Shown: positions 35,301 through 47,700 of the stretch, one piece after another
Position numbering within the stretch: position 1 is the first letter of the stretch
Layout of the letters: each line of letters starts with the position of its first letter
Made by a program: the position numbers and the translations under genes
From: Asterochloris sp. CNOR1
Lineage: Eukaryota > Chlorophyta > Trebouxiophyceae > Trebouxiales > Trebouxiaceae
Direction: 5' to 3'
NCBI GenBank assembly: GCA_963969365.1
Contig: OZ017751.1
Coordinates: 2,542,001 to 2,606,000 of the forward strand
DNA length: 64,000 nucleotides
Notes under the pieces: generated by a model
What the model was told of the DNA's origin: nothing
The model's input: only the letters and a program-made list of their open reading frames with translations
The model's database searches: none

Positions 35301-37687
35301 TTATTGTGTCTTGCTGCCAGCATCTGGCGCTGCAGTGGCCGGTACCCTGCTCATGTGATAGGCAATCCTGGTTCAGTGTTACCTGCTCCGGCGGCGTGCC
35401 TGTGACTGTGCGCTGGCCTGCCAGCTCAAGCAGGACACAGGCACAGAACTCTGAGAGGTGTCTCTATTGACTTCCTCATAGCCCAGTGCCCATACGTGTG
35501 CCCTGCCTCATCACTAGGACAGGCCCTGACAGCAAGGCAGGGCCACCCGTGCACCTCTGTGACTCACCTTCTGTCCTTGTGCCCTGCAGCAACGAGCTGG
35601 CCCTGCTGTACAACGACCTGTCCCCCTTAGAGAATCACCACCTGGCCACCAGCTTCAAGGTGCTGCAGAGGAAGGACTGCAACTTCTTGAAGCGCATGCC
35701 CAAGGACAAGCAGGTGGGCTGCTGTCTCCGCTGCTGAGGCGCAGCTGGCAAGGTCTACCATAAGTAGAACGCATCTTGACAAGCTACAGGGGAGCCCATT
35801 CCCTCCACCTCCGACTCCACTTCCACTGCCACTTACTATACTGACCTTGTGGGCGAGCTGTTTCGTTTCTGGCAAGCTGCCGGGTTGCCATGAAGAATTC
35901 ACTGTTCTTACAGGACAGCACTGTGACAATTTACTGAACATCTGTGAGCAGACTTGTTCTGCCACAGCTGAGCCACAGCACCTGCAGCGGTCATAATGGG
36001 CTCCTGGACACTTGGGGCCGTTGCAGAAGATGAGGCTCAGAAATACTGCACCTCGGTGGCACTGCACAAGGCTTGCATCAGATGGGGTTCCTGGCTTGTG
36101 CAGGGACGGCTGCGCAAGATGGTGATCGAAATGGTCCTGGCAACGGACATGAAGCAGCATTGCCTCATCCTCAGCCGCTTCCAGAGCAAGCTGCAGGTGG
36201 GGCCTGTCATGCAGCAGGACCTGAGCAGCCTGTCATTGGTTGCACATGTTCAAGAGTGCCTCTACAAGGGCTTTCGAGGGGCAGCTGCCCCCTGTGGAAG
36301 CATGGGTCTCTGCACTTTGGCGCTCTGTAGCCTGTGCAGAGACACAGCTGCTCCCCCGATGCATGTTGTTTTGAAAGCACCTGCGTTTCATGTAGAGGCT
36401 GTGCTTGGTGGTGCAGATCAAAATCCATACGGTCAATATGACTGCTGGGATGCCTGCTGGCACAGAGGACCCTGCGCCAGTCACATTTGATGATGAGGGG
36501 GACAGAATGCTGCTGCTCCAGGTGGGGCACGGTGTGTGAGGTCTGCTGTGCCATCTGACACAGTGAGTGTTGCCTCAAAACTGAGCTGATGTGGCTCAGC
36601 TGTGCCACCTGATAGGAGTTGAAGTCTTAGGCAAGCTTGCAGCAGGTATGCAGGGGAGGCTGCCCCTGCCTGTCTCTCTTGCAGCAGTGCAGCTGCACTG
36701 CAGCTGTGTGCTCCTGGCATACAGCCATAGCCACAGGGGAGCTGCAGGCTACGCTTCAGCACTCTCACCCCTCTGTGTCTGCAGCCACAACTCAGCATCA
36801 AGCTTGCTATGCTGCAGGTGGCGCTGAAATGTGCAGATGTTGGGCATCTGGCTGCGCCCTGGGCAGTGCATAACAGGTCTGTTCCCTGCCGTGGTCCAGC
36901 TCTCGAATCTGAAGGTCTTTCCTAAATCTTTTTGGTTGCCTCCATGGGGCTGCCACGGAATCTCCCTAAATCCGCAGCCCCTGTTGTGCTGCTGCTGCAT
37001 GACACACCCGGCCTTCTGCTGCCTCTGTGAGCTGGCATGATGCCATGCGCAACCGCTGCCTGCTGCTCTAAGCCTCCATCTCCTTGGTTGGGGTATTTCC
37101 TCCTGTCTCTGAGCTTGTTTGTTGTCATGCTCTGTTGCTGCCTGCTGCACTGAGGAAGCCTTCGTCTGCTTGAATCACGATACGCATGCAGGTGGGTGCT
37201 GGGCCTAGAGGAGGAGATGTTCCGACAGGGCGACCAAGAGAGAGCCCTGCGCCTGCCAGTTTCCCCGCTGATGGACCGCAGCAAGTCAGGCATCACCAAG
37301 TCCCAAGGTAAGGGCAGCCTCCTTTGCATAAGCGCCTGGGCAAGCTGCCCATTGCTGCTGATGCGCCCCGGCAAGTTGGCGCCAGTCATAGAGTGAGCGT
37401 AGCGGCTTGCACAGCACCATGTCAAGCTCTGCCTGCAGCCCTGCAAAGTGCAGCCCATCTCCAGTTGCTTTAAGCAAACCAAACCTCTACAACTGACTAA
37501 CCTTCCTCTACAGGATGAAGCTCATGCCCTCTCTTCATGTTCTGCAGTTGGCTTCTTTGATCTAGTGGCGCAGCCACTGTTCCGCAGCTGCACAGCAGTT
37601 TTTGAGGGAGCCTTTCCCATGCTGAGAGCTGTCGAGGATAACCTTCGCAAGTGGAAGGCGCTAGAGATGACAAAGGCAAAGACCTGA
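29397..37687 (+). CDS. Membrane-anchored 3',5'-cyclic nucleotide phosphodiesterase
   Basis: Seventeen exons: 29397-29617, 29721-29918, 30036-30054, 30087-30248, 30592-30723, 31305-31395, 31965-32086, 32557-32720, 33453-33679, 34259-34429, 35036-35105, 35590-35713, 36104-36196, 36417-36521, 36818-36876, 37192-37307, 37548-37687; sum 2214 nt (737 residues). The first exon has two hydrophobic stretches (IGGASLLGILLLYGFVRFG and LWLFVVIALQVL). The class I PDE domain fills the C-terminal 40 percent: DNPYHNRVHAADVVQ, CHDFDHPGLNNDF (the HD-x2-H-x-G-x2-N signature), EMVLATDMKQH, LKCADVGHLA and VGFFDLVAQPLF. All metal-binding His/Asp residues are visible. The enzyme hydrolyses cAMP or cGMP. Exons 7-17 are firm; exons 1-6 fit in frame but have no family match and could belong to a separate gene. 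Several introns hold exon-edge copies. Confidence 0.85.
32840..32872 (+). repeat. Pseudo-exon: copy of PDE exon 8 end plus donor
   Basis: CGCCTTCAGCGTCAGGTGAG resembles the exon 8 end and donor CGCCCTCAGCAGCAGGTGGG at 32706-32725, about 140 bp upstream. A GT donor is kept. Confidence 0.65.
33046..33360 (+). repeat. Array of decayed copies of PDE exon 9 start plus acceptor
   Basis: Copies of the acceptor and exon start (CAGGCTGGTGGAGACTGTCA) begin near 33052, 33103, 33174 and 33314; the functional exon starts at 33453. The 33174 and 33314 copies are very close matches (CTGGTGGAGACTGTCAC and CCGGTGGACACTGTCC) and also keep GAAGACGCTGCT- or GATGATGATGCTGG-like continuations of EDDAAG. The last two steps are about 140 bp. 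Confidence 0.88.
33735..34060 (+). repeat. Array of decayed copies of PDE exon 9 end plus donor
   Basis: The region 33640-33705 (FWLMQQNGVVRDA plus GTGGGGCCTGTGGGCTGGCT) recurs in the following intron: near 33747-33805 (GTGAGGGACGCAGGGGGAGT), 33829-33893 (GCAGAATGCAGGTGGGGCGT) and 33945-34022 (TTCTGGCTAGTCAG ... GGACAGGGACGCTGG). Each copy ends with a form of TGGCATGGCAG. Confidence 0.82.
34155..34195 (+). repeat. Pseudo-exon: copy of PDE exon 10 start
   Basis: TCGCTTCTTGCGGCGCCTAA lies about 115 bp upstream of the functional ACGCTTCCTGCGGCGCGTGG (34280). It follows a CTCTGCAG acceptor. Splicing from it would not keep frame with exon 10. Confidence 0.7.
34474..34508 (+). repeat. Pseudo-exon: copy of PDE exon 10 end plus donor
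   Basis: GATGGAGCTGCTGGCAGGTG at 34482 repeats GATGGTGCTGCTGGCAGGTG at 34413, 69 bp downstream of it, with the GTGAGG donor intact. Both donors look equally usable, but using the second would add 69 nt that include an in-frame TAG near 34453. Confidence 0.85.
34932..34985 (+). repeat. Pseudo-exon: copy of PDE exon 11 start
   Basis: GCTGCTGCAGGCTGCAAAGC with following ATTTGCCACTG mirrors the functional GCTGCTGCAGGCTACATGGC and CCTGCCACG at 35028, 90 bp downstream. The part encoding the metal-binding HD is not preserved. Confidence 0.65.
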
Positions 37688-38184
37688 TGCTGGAAGACAG
37701 CAATGCCCAGTGTGTATGTGCCACTCTTAGACTGACTGCACTCTTAGACTGACTTGCATTTCCTCTATGGCTGTCAGCATGCAGCCCTTGTGGTCTAGTT
37801 GTGGTCTAGTTTGGCACCCAAGTTTCTCATGTGATGTGCTTCTTTCAGTTTGTATTTGACTCATTCAGTAGTTGACATGGCAGTTCAAGTCTGCATCCTA
37901 TAATTAGTCTGCTGCCAGCAGGCTGCAGACTGAGTGAAGGCACTACAATCATGTGTTCCAAAACAATGTGCTCTCAGAGAGACTAAATGGGGGTCAGGTG
38001 GGCTTCTTGCAGTTTTGCTGTAGGCCCTTCAACCAAGGGTAACCTCTCAACATCACGTCCCTGTCAAGATCAAACTTGAACATCTCCTACACAGCACCAA
38101 TGGCTCAGCGTCAGGCCTCTGCGAAGGTGGCTTCCTGAGTTGAGTATGCACACAACACAGCCCAGACCAATCTTTGTCTGCGGT
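37688..38184. other. Convergent intergenic region
   Basis: This lies between the stops of the phosphodiesterase (plus) and GT90 (minus) genes. It contains direct repeats such as CTCTTAGACTGACT (37725 and 37741) and TTGTGGTCTAGTT (37786 and 37800). No coding signal seen. Confidence 0.5.
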
Positions 38185-41100
38185 TCACACAAGACAACTC
38201 ACCAGCACATCATTGCCGGAGAGGCAATGGGCTGCAGGGTGTGGCTTGTGCTTGAAGCGCTGCAGGGAGCCTGCTTTCTGCAGCACGTCAAAGGCATATC
38301 GCCGAACGTCATTCATCTGGATGTGCTCATCCACCAGCTTCCTCAGGTTGGCTGCAATCTCCCAGGGCTTGTAACTTGTCCAGGGTATAGCTGGCTCTGG
38401 TCTACCCTCAAAGTGGGCTCGTATGACACCCTCCATGTCGCGAATCTGAATTTGCAGAAAATTTGGTGAGTGCCTCACCTCCAACGAGCTGCTGGTTCAG
38501 ATCTGCTGACTCTGTTTGCCCTAGAAGTGAGCACAGATGACAGCCCTGAATGAAAAGTTGGATCTAATGGCAACCATTGTACACACCCGATCAGCAAATC
38601 CAAGACAGAGGGGCTCCGGAACTTCAACGTAATTCTCGCCATCAATCAGTGCATCAGCAAACCACTCCCTGAAGCGAGCTGCAGGCAGCAGCAAGCATTG
38701 GTGGGGAGACTAGATACAACAGGCAGTATCTGGCCACAGGAGCGAGCCACTGCAGGCGGCAGCTGGAAAGGGTCGGCACTCGAAGCACAGACAGCACAGC
38801 CCCCAACTAGCAGCAGGAGCGAGAACAGAGCAGACGTCTGAGTCAAAGCAATCTGGAGCCAACATCAAGCAGTGGCAAGGGTCAGGTTGAGCTGGAAGCA
38901 TACATTGCAGCGGGCAGCCAAAGCAGGCGCAGCACGGGTCGCTCACGTCTGGGCATGATCAGCACGCTGCCGCATGCCATCTTGAACTTGAGAGAGCTGC
39001 AGCAGCAGGAGCAAGATGCAGGATGACGTAAGCCAAGCAGGAGTATAGCACACTCAGAGAGAGCCCTACCTTGACCAGGCTTCTGACTCTAAACTGGTCA
39101 CGTATCTGCAGCACAATGGCAGGCAGACATATTACTCCATGTCACGTTGGCCCTGCCAAGCAGGCAGCACCCTCAAAGAACCACCACCTGATTATGAAGG
39201 CCAACCAGCAACACTGACCAAACAGAGCTGACCGGACAGCGCTGCCTAAGTAGAGGTGCACACCCTTCAGCCCATTATTTGAGATAAAGCTGGCAGCATG
39301 CTGGCTGCAGCAGGCATTTCTGACAAGATGCCTCTATTCTCATGAGGCACAGTGTACTCACCTCCACTGGCACCGCTCATATGTGTCGATGCGGCTTGGG
39401 TCCCAGAGGTTGAAGACTGGCCACCCTTCATCAGGCCGCCCCGCCTCCTCCAGCCTCCAGGGACAAGAAAAGAACTCATTCCTGCACGCACGGAATGCTG
39501 TTGGGCCAGACTTTGGGAGGTCGTCGGAAGGTGTACCCACTGAGTACAGCTGCCAAGGGCGCGCCTGGCCAGCTCCTCAGCCTCCTGCAGAGTGAAGGGT
39601 TCGGTAAGCCCGTCAGGCGCAGGAGTGGCGGCGACTTTGCTGCTGGTGCACAGACTGCCACCTGCTTGAGCAGGTTGTCTCTGGTTGCAGAGGCATGCAA
39701 CACCATGGCAGAGGTGTGCCTGATGCCTATGGAGAGGTTTAGGCAGTGCCACACAACCCAAAGAGCAGCCACGCGCAAACCAAGGGGCAGACCCTGCAGC
39801 CCTTGACAGCCGGGGTGGCCCCACCAGGTCCCCATTGTGACAGGCCTTGGTGGGCTTTGTGACACGCCCACCAGCCACAGGCACATGCAGCAACCCCAAG
39901 CAAGCAGTGTCCATTGATATGTTGATGCAGCCAAGCTGCTGGCCGAGCGATGACCAGCAAGCGCCTCATGGCCTTCTTGCTCACAGGCAGGCAAGTCCTC
40001 AACTAACTCCAGGCAGGACCTGCACCTGTCCCCAATGCCGGTCAGTACAGGCAAAGTGAGCCAGTACAGCCAAAGCAATGGCAGGCCCAGACCTCCTGAT
40101 GGCTCCCCCTCCAGATGGCTGGCAGAACATAGGCAGCGTGCAGCTTGTGCAGGCTGTGCAGCGCTGCCTGCCCACATGATGATGCAGTTTCAGTCAAGCT
40201 GCACCAAGAAGCTGCCTGACAAGGCCCACGACGCCTCCCCCTGATTGCTCCACCTCCACCTGGCTGGCTGATCAGAGCCAGCATGCAGCCTTGGTCACTT
40301 TCTCTGCCTCTGTTTGCGCAGTGCAGTGCAGTTCACAACGGCCCACAGTTCACCTGACATGGTCCCGCCAGCTGTTCTCCTCATGGCGTCCCCGCCAGAT
40401 GACCTGCCCCTTCTTGTCCCAGAAAGAAATGTTATTGGCTGCCTCCCGTAGGGCAGGGTACTCCTGTGCCCAGCTACAAAGGTCAATAGGGCCATTTTTG
40501 CCTGCAGTGCAGAGGGTTGTTTCATCTGCATGGTCTCTCACCAACGTGTGCACAGCATCAGCACACAGCATCTAACTGCTTCACAAGGGCAAACAGGGTG
40601 CACGCCACAGTGGCACTGTGAGCAAACAGCATTGAGTGCTGCTTGTGCATCTCTGGCTGATCAGCAGACACAGGTGCAGCACATCGGGCAACCTCATCTG
40701 CATTGCACAGCGTGGCTCAACATCCAGTGCATGGGGTGGTGCCAGCACAAGTGCTTGCTGTTTTGCATCAGTGCGGCCCAGGTCCTATGTCACACTGTGC
40801 ATGAAGTAGCTGGAGTCACCTCGGTGCAGGTCTGGGAGGCGCCCATCCTCGCTGCCAATGTAAGCAAAGTCTGGCCAGGTGATGTCAGCATGCCCCTCGG
40901 TGGGGCTGGAGTGCAGCAGGGGCAGGGGCGGGCCTGCAGCACACATGCTGGGCGCATCCCCTCGCTGCAGCCATGGCACTGTGTGGCGCTGACACGCATG
41001 CACAAGCTGTGCTGGCTGCCTGCTCTGCGTGGTGTGCATCGGACGCGCAGTGCAGCCCTGACGAGCAGCAAGCCTTCACCCGCCGCTTGCCTCGTCTACA

Positions 41101-44100
41101 ACTGGGACAGCGCAGACGCATTGCTGCCACTGCCTGGACTTGCAGCACACACACATCTGCACAGCAAGGGAACCCTTCCAACAGGCCAGTCAGCCGCAAG
41201 CAGTGTGGCTCTACCTGCGCCTGGTGGGGGAATGCCTATGCAGGGTGGGTCAGCATACTGCATGGCCAGCATGACGTCTGGGACCTGCAGTTGGCACATG
41301 TTGAGCTCATTGGCAGGCTGCACCAGCTGGCATATGCCTGAGCCAAGAGTTGAGACACTCCAGGTGACACAGGCCGCCAAGTCAACAGACCAAGGCAAGC
41401 CACCAGGACAAGTAAGGCCCGTGTGCTGTCCAGAGGACATTGGCTCTTGTTCAACCAGCGGCGCACTGCAGAAGACAAGCACCTCACGGCAGACCTGACA
41501 AGACGGCAGCAACTTCAGCTGCACACAGATCCCCCTCTGAGCTCAAGGAGCCTGTCAGCGAGCAGGGCAGCCTGACATGCCAACAGGGAGAGGCAGACAG
41601 CTCACCTTCCCAGGGAAGTGGTGCATGACGTCCAGAATCTGCACAAGAGTCAGCGGCACCCTTGCATTCTGCATCATCCCCCCTGCAGATGGCGGCCAAG
41701 CTCTGCAGCGTGCTGCCTGCCTCAGAGAGCCTCAAGCGCTGCATGCGTGCACGTGCAGCCCGTGCTTGTCAGGCTGGCAACCAGGGCTGGCCAAGTGCAG
41801 GCCAGGCATGCAGGGAGGCACTCAGCTTGTCCGACATGGGAGCCGGCATGCTCCATCGACGGCATGCTTGACCTCACAACATGAGTGGGCTGTGAGGGAG
41901 GTCTGGCTCAACGCAAGCCAGGCATGCATCAGGACGGATCTGCCCCTTTCCTGACCCAGGCATCCCAAACATCTCAAGCTCTGGCCATGACTGCACCGCA
42001 AAGGCTTCTGTGGGGGGCAGGCTAGCCTCGGTGCAGTGGTCTGTGGGCATGCATGTATGCAGGGCCGCATGCAGCAGGCTACTGGCAGTGCATGCAGTGT
42101 TCTGTGCCTGTGTCAATGCAGGGACCGCATGCAGCAGGCTCGTGGCTCTGCACCTTCCAGACAGCTGACCTGAACATGCTGCACACACCCATGCTGCAGC
42201 AGGGGGATGCCAGGGCGTGAGGCACGGCAGCGCTCAACACAGGCCAGGCATGTGGGCGACCATCTTTTCTTTGCGTCCCCTGCAGATTGCTGACCTGGAG
42301 AGCCCGCCGAAGGCCACCAGCCCTCTGGGCCGGGGACGTTGGTGGGCTTGAAATAGAGCACACCATCAATGATCTGGAAGAAGAAGTGGTCGCCATGGCA
42401 GTCCACCTCAGCCGCCGCCAAAACCATCTCCTGCAGTAATCAGCTGCTGAGAACATTCAGCAGAGCAGGCTGTCAACAGCTTGACTGCGTTGTGGGAGCA
42501 TGGCCGTCGAAGATGCACACCATGGCATCAGGTGCCAACCAGAAGCCTGTGGCTCCAGGCATCATAGCATGAAGCAGAGAACAGAAGCTGACATGGTGGC
42601 AGGTGCTGAGAGGCGTACAACCTTCATACACCTGCTAACATCTAGCTCAATCATATTTGCAGGCTGTCTGACCTCTGTCATGCCACTCTCCTCCCAATGC
42701 CTGAAGTCCTGCAGCACAGTAAACAAGGCAAGATCACCCATCCGCTTGCTGTCTCCCTCTGCATGCTGCCTGTACTGCGTAACAACATCACAGGAGAGTG
42801 TCTGCTGAGCAGGAGATGGCAGAGACCGCCAGACGCAGTAGCAGCTGGATGCCAGAAACCAGTCTGTCCCGCCTGGCAACTGCAAGCCCCTGCAAGCATC
42901 GCAGCAGCTGCAGCCACAGGACGGCCCTCCTCAAAATGCTGAGCTCCAGGGGATGTGCCCTCTTGACATGTCCAATGTCACATGAGCCACCTTCTCAACA
43001 CGCGAGCCCCAGAAGGGGTGCAGGTCCAGCTTGCCATCTTGACGCGGCTTGACGATGAGGCTGTGGTTGGAGGGGGGCAGGGAGCGCGTGTCAGGGCCAT
43101 TGGCCCCCTTCTCGTCGTTGCTGTCCACGTCACCAGAATCGACAATGATATGCCCGCTGCGACCCTTCTGCTTGATGCTAGCCTTGGGCTCAGCCTTGCT
43201 GGGCTTGGCATTAGAGCTGTTGCTGCTGCTGGCCTTGGCAGGCAACCCCTGCTCAGGCAAGCCTGACTTGCTGCTTTTGCTGGAGGTTTGCTGCTTGCTG
43301 GCTGGGGCGGAGGGTTTGAGGGATGCTCCAGGTTTGCTGGGTGTGAGGTGCTGCTTGGAGGTGGACCCCGCCTGGCTCTGGCTGGAGGTGTTGTGGGCCG
43401 CTATGGAGCTGCTGCCCGGGGGGCTGGGCAGCAGAGCCTTGCCGGAGGGCTGATTTCTCAAGGCAGGGGGCCCTGAGGTTTCAGGGCTGGAGGATGGGCT
43501 CTGGCTGGAGGCATTGCGACTGCCTGCCTGGCCGGGGAGCTTTCGCGCACTCGAGGACAGCACCGCACTGCGCATGGCGCGCCATCCGTCCATGATCTGG
43601 CTGGCGCCGGCCTTCACGGCGCTGTGCACCCTGGAGGGGGTGCTGCTCAGCGCCTCGGCGCGGGCACTGCTGCCCCCGTCCTCTGCTGCCTCCAGCCTCC
43701 GCGCAGCGGCCCTGCCTGGCACGCTGTGACTGCTGGCAACAATCTGCAGAGCGTGCACGCCCCTCAGACTTGGTGAGGCACAGGCTGGCAAGCAGGCAGT
43801 CAGACAGCATTGTAGAAGGCTGCACAGCTTCGTCATGTAGCCACCATGCCCCAGCACACCCATTTGCTTTCCAGGCGCATGATGCAGTAGCCAGCGTGGC
43901 TCTTGGCGCAGCAGGCACGATGTGCTCACTCACCCTGCTCACTGGCCAGCATGCAAGGTGCATCCGATGAGAAAACTGGGGCACAGCACATTGGCAGGGC
44001 TGCCCAGGACCCTCAGGCAGCTTCAGGGCTGCTTGCCTCATAGGGCTCCTCGCCAGGGGCGACAGCATGAGCTGACTTGAGCCCTGTGAGAAAGTAGCGG

Positions 44101-44270
44101 CCGAGATGCTTCCCAGAAGTGGTGGCCTCCACAGGGGGCAGCCGCGCTGAGGGCCAGTCCCTCCTCTGCAGTCTGATGCGAGTGAGGTACACCCCAGCAA
44201 TGAGGCTGACCAGCAGCAGGGCAGCCATCGCCACAGGACGCCATCGCAGATCACGGAACCTCTGCACCAT
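38185..44270 (-). CDS. Type II membrane glycosyltransferase of the CAP10/GT90 (POGLUT-like) family
   Basis: Thirteen exons: 44270-44037, 43743-42982, 42774-42622, 42430-42295, 41682-41606, 41284-41215, 40933-40796, 40501-40354, 39481-39362, 39105-39070, 38996-38947, 38678-38587, 38445-38185; sum 2277 nt (758 residues). A short cytosolic start is followed by one membrane helix (VAMAALLLVSLIAGVYL), then a Ser/Lys-rich stem of about 220 residues. The GT90 domain shows VPLTLVQILDVMHHFPGK, VPDVMLAMQYAD, ITWPDFAYIGSEDG, SFWDKKGQVIWRG, RIDTYERCQW, SLKFKMACGSVLIMP and FREWFADAL, ending KPWEIAANLRKLVDEH and VRRYAFDVLQKA. GT90 enzymes transfer xylose or glucose to protein or polysaccharide in the ER or Golgi; the algal substrate is unknown, possibly wall or mucilage glycans. 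Intron 1 uses GCAAGC (44036). Confidence 0.92.
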
Positions 44271-44749
44271 CTGCCTGCAGCAGAGGGAGCCAGCCAGCTG
44301 TATTGACAGCAGCAGGCCTGGCACAGAGATGCACTGCTCTCTCTCCCTCAAGCTGCAGGTGCTATTGTGGGTGGATGTTCAGGAGGCGCTCACCCAAGCA
44401 TCTGCTCAAGCAGCTTAGCAACGTTGTAGCAGCTTCATGCAGCATGATGCAGCAGCACCTCACTGTACCAAGCTGGTGTAGGAACCACAATGGGCTTGCT
44501 CTGACCTGCTGGAAGGGGCTTTGTGGAGTTGCTCCTTGATTGTCGAGCTGATTAAATGCAACGGCTGTGCCTCACTTTACTGAGCAAATGCTGGGGTGAG
44601 AGGCCAGTCAGGCACATGTTCTCTAATAGAATTGATACCGCTGCCTGCATTCTCGACACCCCTCGAGGAAATTGTAGCAACCCAGGGCGCCAGGTGGATA
44701 GCAGGGTTTGCTCCAAACCCATCAAGGTCAACGCCAAGTGGTGTCGCGC
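44271..44749. promoter_or_regulatory. Divergent intergenic region, GT90 and VFL1-like genes
   Basis: About 480 bp separate the two start codons. No coding signature seen. It should contain both promoters and 5' UTRs; an upstream non-coding exon for the plus-strand gene cannot be excluded. Confidence 0.4.
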
Positions 44750-47700
44750 ATGCCCCCTGAGAGGGTCTCTCGGATTGCAGCTGGCTTCACAAGCTTGCTG
44801 CAAGTCCAGGAACTGCAGGGCCCAAATTGCGGTCAGATCACAGCACTGTGTCTGCATGGCAACAGCATTGTCAGCCTGGATGGCTGCTCGCGTCTGCAAT
44901 GCCTCACAGAGCTGAATCTGTCCTCCAACAACCTGGTCAGCTTGCAGGGGCTGCAGTCTCTCTCCAGGCTGCAGGTCCTCAACGTTGCTAGCAACAGGCT
45001 TCAAGGGCTTGATGGAGTGCAGGTGAGAACATGTCTTGTTGATGGCATGCAACCGCAAGACAGTCAAAAGCGTATGACGCTCTCCCTCTGTTCCTGCAGG
45101 CCTGCACGCGGCTGCAGAGGCTGTGCCTTGCGCACAATTTTGTGACCAGCCTGGCAGCTCTGCAGGGTTGCCAGGCACTGGTGCACCTGGATGTGCGCCA
45201 CAATTTTCTGCAGCGCCTGCAGGACCTTGCTCCGCTGCAGGCCTGCAGCACCCTGCGCGAGCTGCTGTTTGCCAGCAGAAGCGCAGGGCAGGCCTTCTGT
45301 CAGGCTGCGGGGTACAGGACGGATGTCGCCAGCATGCTGCCGCAGCTGCAGTTTCTGGACGGGCAGCTCCTGGCGCAAGATCGCCTGCAGCAGGCTGTTG
45401 TTGCGCACCAGCATTCAGGCAGTCAGCCCCAGCAGCAGCTCATTGTGGCTCCGACAGCGCAGCCCGCCGTGCTGCAGCTGGCCCCACCAGTCACCCCACT
45501 TATTGACGTGGCTCTCGATGAGTACCGGCGACGCCTAGCTGGGGCCGCTGCACCGGGACCAGCTGCCGGACCCTTCAGCTACCCCTACCCAGCGCAGCTG
45601 CTGCAGCAGCAGCAGCAGGACAGTCAGCATCTGCAGGGCGTGCACCCTGCAGGTGCTGCTGCTGCTGCCACCAGCGAGCAGGGTCCCCTACAGGATGACA
45701 GTGCCTCCTCTGGGGCAGCAGCCAGCCAGGAGCAGCGCATTGCAGCACTGGAGGCCCAACTGCAGAGACGGGGTTCACATGCCACTGCTCGCGCGCCGCT
45801 CGCAGTGATGCAGAACCCATCGCGAGACTTGGGAGCCAGCAGCAGCGTCGACAGGGCAGCAGCAGCGGCCTCTGCTGCCGCCCTGCGCAAGCTGCGCCAG
45901 CGGGCTGTGAGCCATGAGGCTGCCACACAGACCAGCACTGACATGCTGCAGCTGGACAGGCTGCATAGGCAAGCACATGCCTGTCCCCACAGCATCGCCC
46001 ACAAGCTCTAGATCCTCGCAGCTGCGCACTGCCTCTCCGCCTCAGCTTCTTATCTGGCTGCCCCTTTTCACAACTGCTTTCATCTTGTTGATGTGCATGT
46101 GGCTGCTGCCAGAGCTGCCAGCGTGGCCTTTGCACCACACTGCAGGGGCTTCCGGCAGTCATTCTGATCAGCCCCACACCCACATGCAGCTGCACCCTGC
46201 ACTCAACAATGTTGACCGGTCGTGTTAGCTCTTCTGCCTGTAGAGGTGCCCCCACCACCATCCATCTGAATGATGCAAAAGGTGGCTCCTGGTGCTCTTG
46301 AAAAGCATCAATACAAAAGTGCACCTGGCCTGCAGCCATGCCGAGCGCCTACGTGAGGAGTTGGAGTCCCTGGCGCAGGAGCTGCAGCTCAGAACACAGG
46401 AGGTGGCTGAGATGCAGCGCAAGGCTGATGAGGCTGCAGCTGCTGTTCAGGACGCTGCAGATGCACAGGCAAGGGGCTGCCATGCCACTGACAGCTAGGC
46501 AGCTTTGTGCAGGCCACCATATGCCTGTCTGCTGGGTGCCCCAAGCAATTAGGGATGCGCTTTTATAGAGCATCCACCAGCTGCAGATGCGCGGGCAAGC
46601 CTGGCTCCACTGAGTTGCTGGGCATATCACCCACATCTTGGCAGAACTATCCAAACCTGCCCAGCTGCTGTGGATCCCCGAGGTGCTGAGGTTGCTGGCC
46701 CCAGCAATTGCAAGAGGATGTGGCTTGGAAGCTCTGAAACATGTCGCGCATTGTCAACCCACCAGGCACTCTCCAACTTGGGCCAGAACATGCTGCTTTG
46801 CTCCCTGATGCAGGTTGCGGAGATCAGCAGTCAGGCCAGGTATGCCCTGGAGCAGGCCAGGAAGGAGCTGCAGGCAGCTGAGTGCCAGGCTGAGGAGGCC
46901 CGCAGCCAGGTGGGGGGACGCCAGCACTTGCCCTCTCAAGCGGTGCTGCAGCAATGTGGAGTGCACTGTCATGCTAGCGGGGCGGATGCAGTGCCTCACC
47001 GCTGCAACTGGGCTGTGCAAGCATCAAGCTGCCAGTCCTTGGCATCATATGCAAGCTGTGATCCCCCTCGCTTGGAGCTGGCGCTGCTGTGGAGCATGCA
47101 CGGCACAGCCATGCAGCTACAACAGGCAATGTTCCCATTCCTACACATTGTGGTCACTTGGCCCTGCAGGCTGAGGCCGCACATAAGCAGCAAGAGGCTG
47201 CAGTGGAGCACGCACAAGATCTGGAGAGGGAGCTGCGTGATGCATGGCAGGAGGTGCAGACGGCAGAGGCGCTGCGGCAGCGCGATGTGCATCAGGCAGG
47301 CACAGAGGCTGCCCGCGCGGCGCAGGCTGGAGCGGAAGATCTGCGGCGCACCCGAAAGGAGCTGACAGGCCTTGCACGGGAGCTGACAGAGTGCCGGGTC
47401 CGAGGCTGCCCTTCTTGAAGGCTGCCGAAACGCTGCTTGAACTCTTGTCTGTGCTCTCCTGGAGTACTGGCTAAGTTTCAGCGCGCTCCACGCACGCACC
47501 TCCACAAAGTTCTTGAAACTGGTTGCCTGCTCTGTGAGGCTTGCCTGTGCCAGTAACATCTCGTGTGGTGCCCATATGACAAGTTACTGTGACAAGATGG
47601 CTGCTTTTTGAGGCTTGCCTGTGCCTGTGCCAGCGCCATGTCCTGTGACGTCAATTGTGATACCCACACCTCCTGCAGGCATCCCTGGCTGCCTCCCAGC

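Noticed and set aside
40530-41498. 322-codon open frame on the plus strand
   Set aside because: It is the antisense shadow of GT90 exons 6 and 7 (41284-41215, 40933-40796), whose frames and junctions are consistent.
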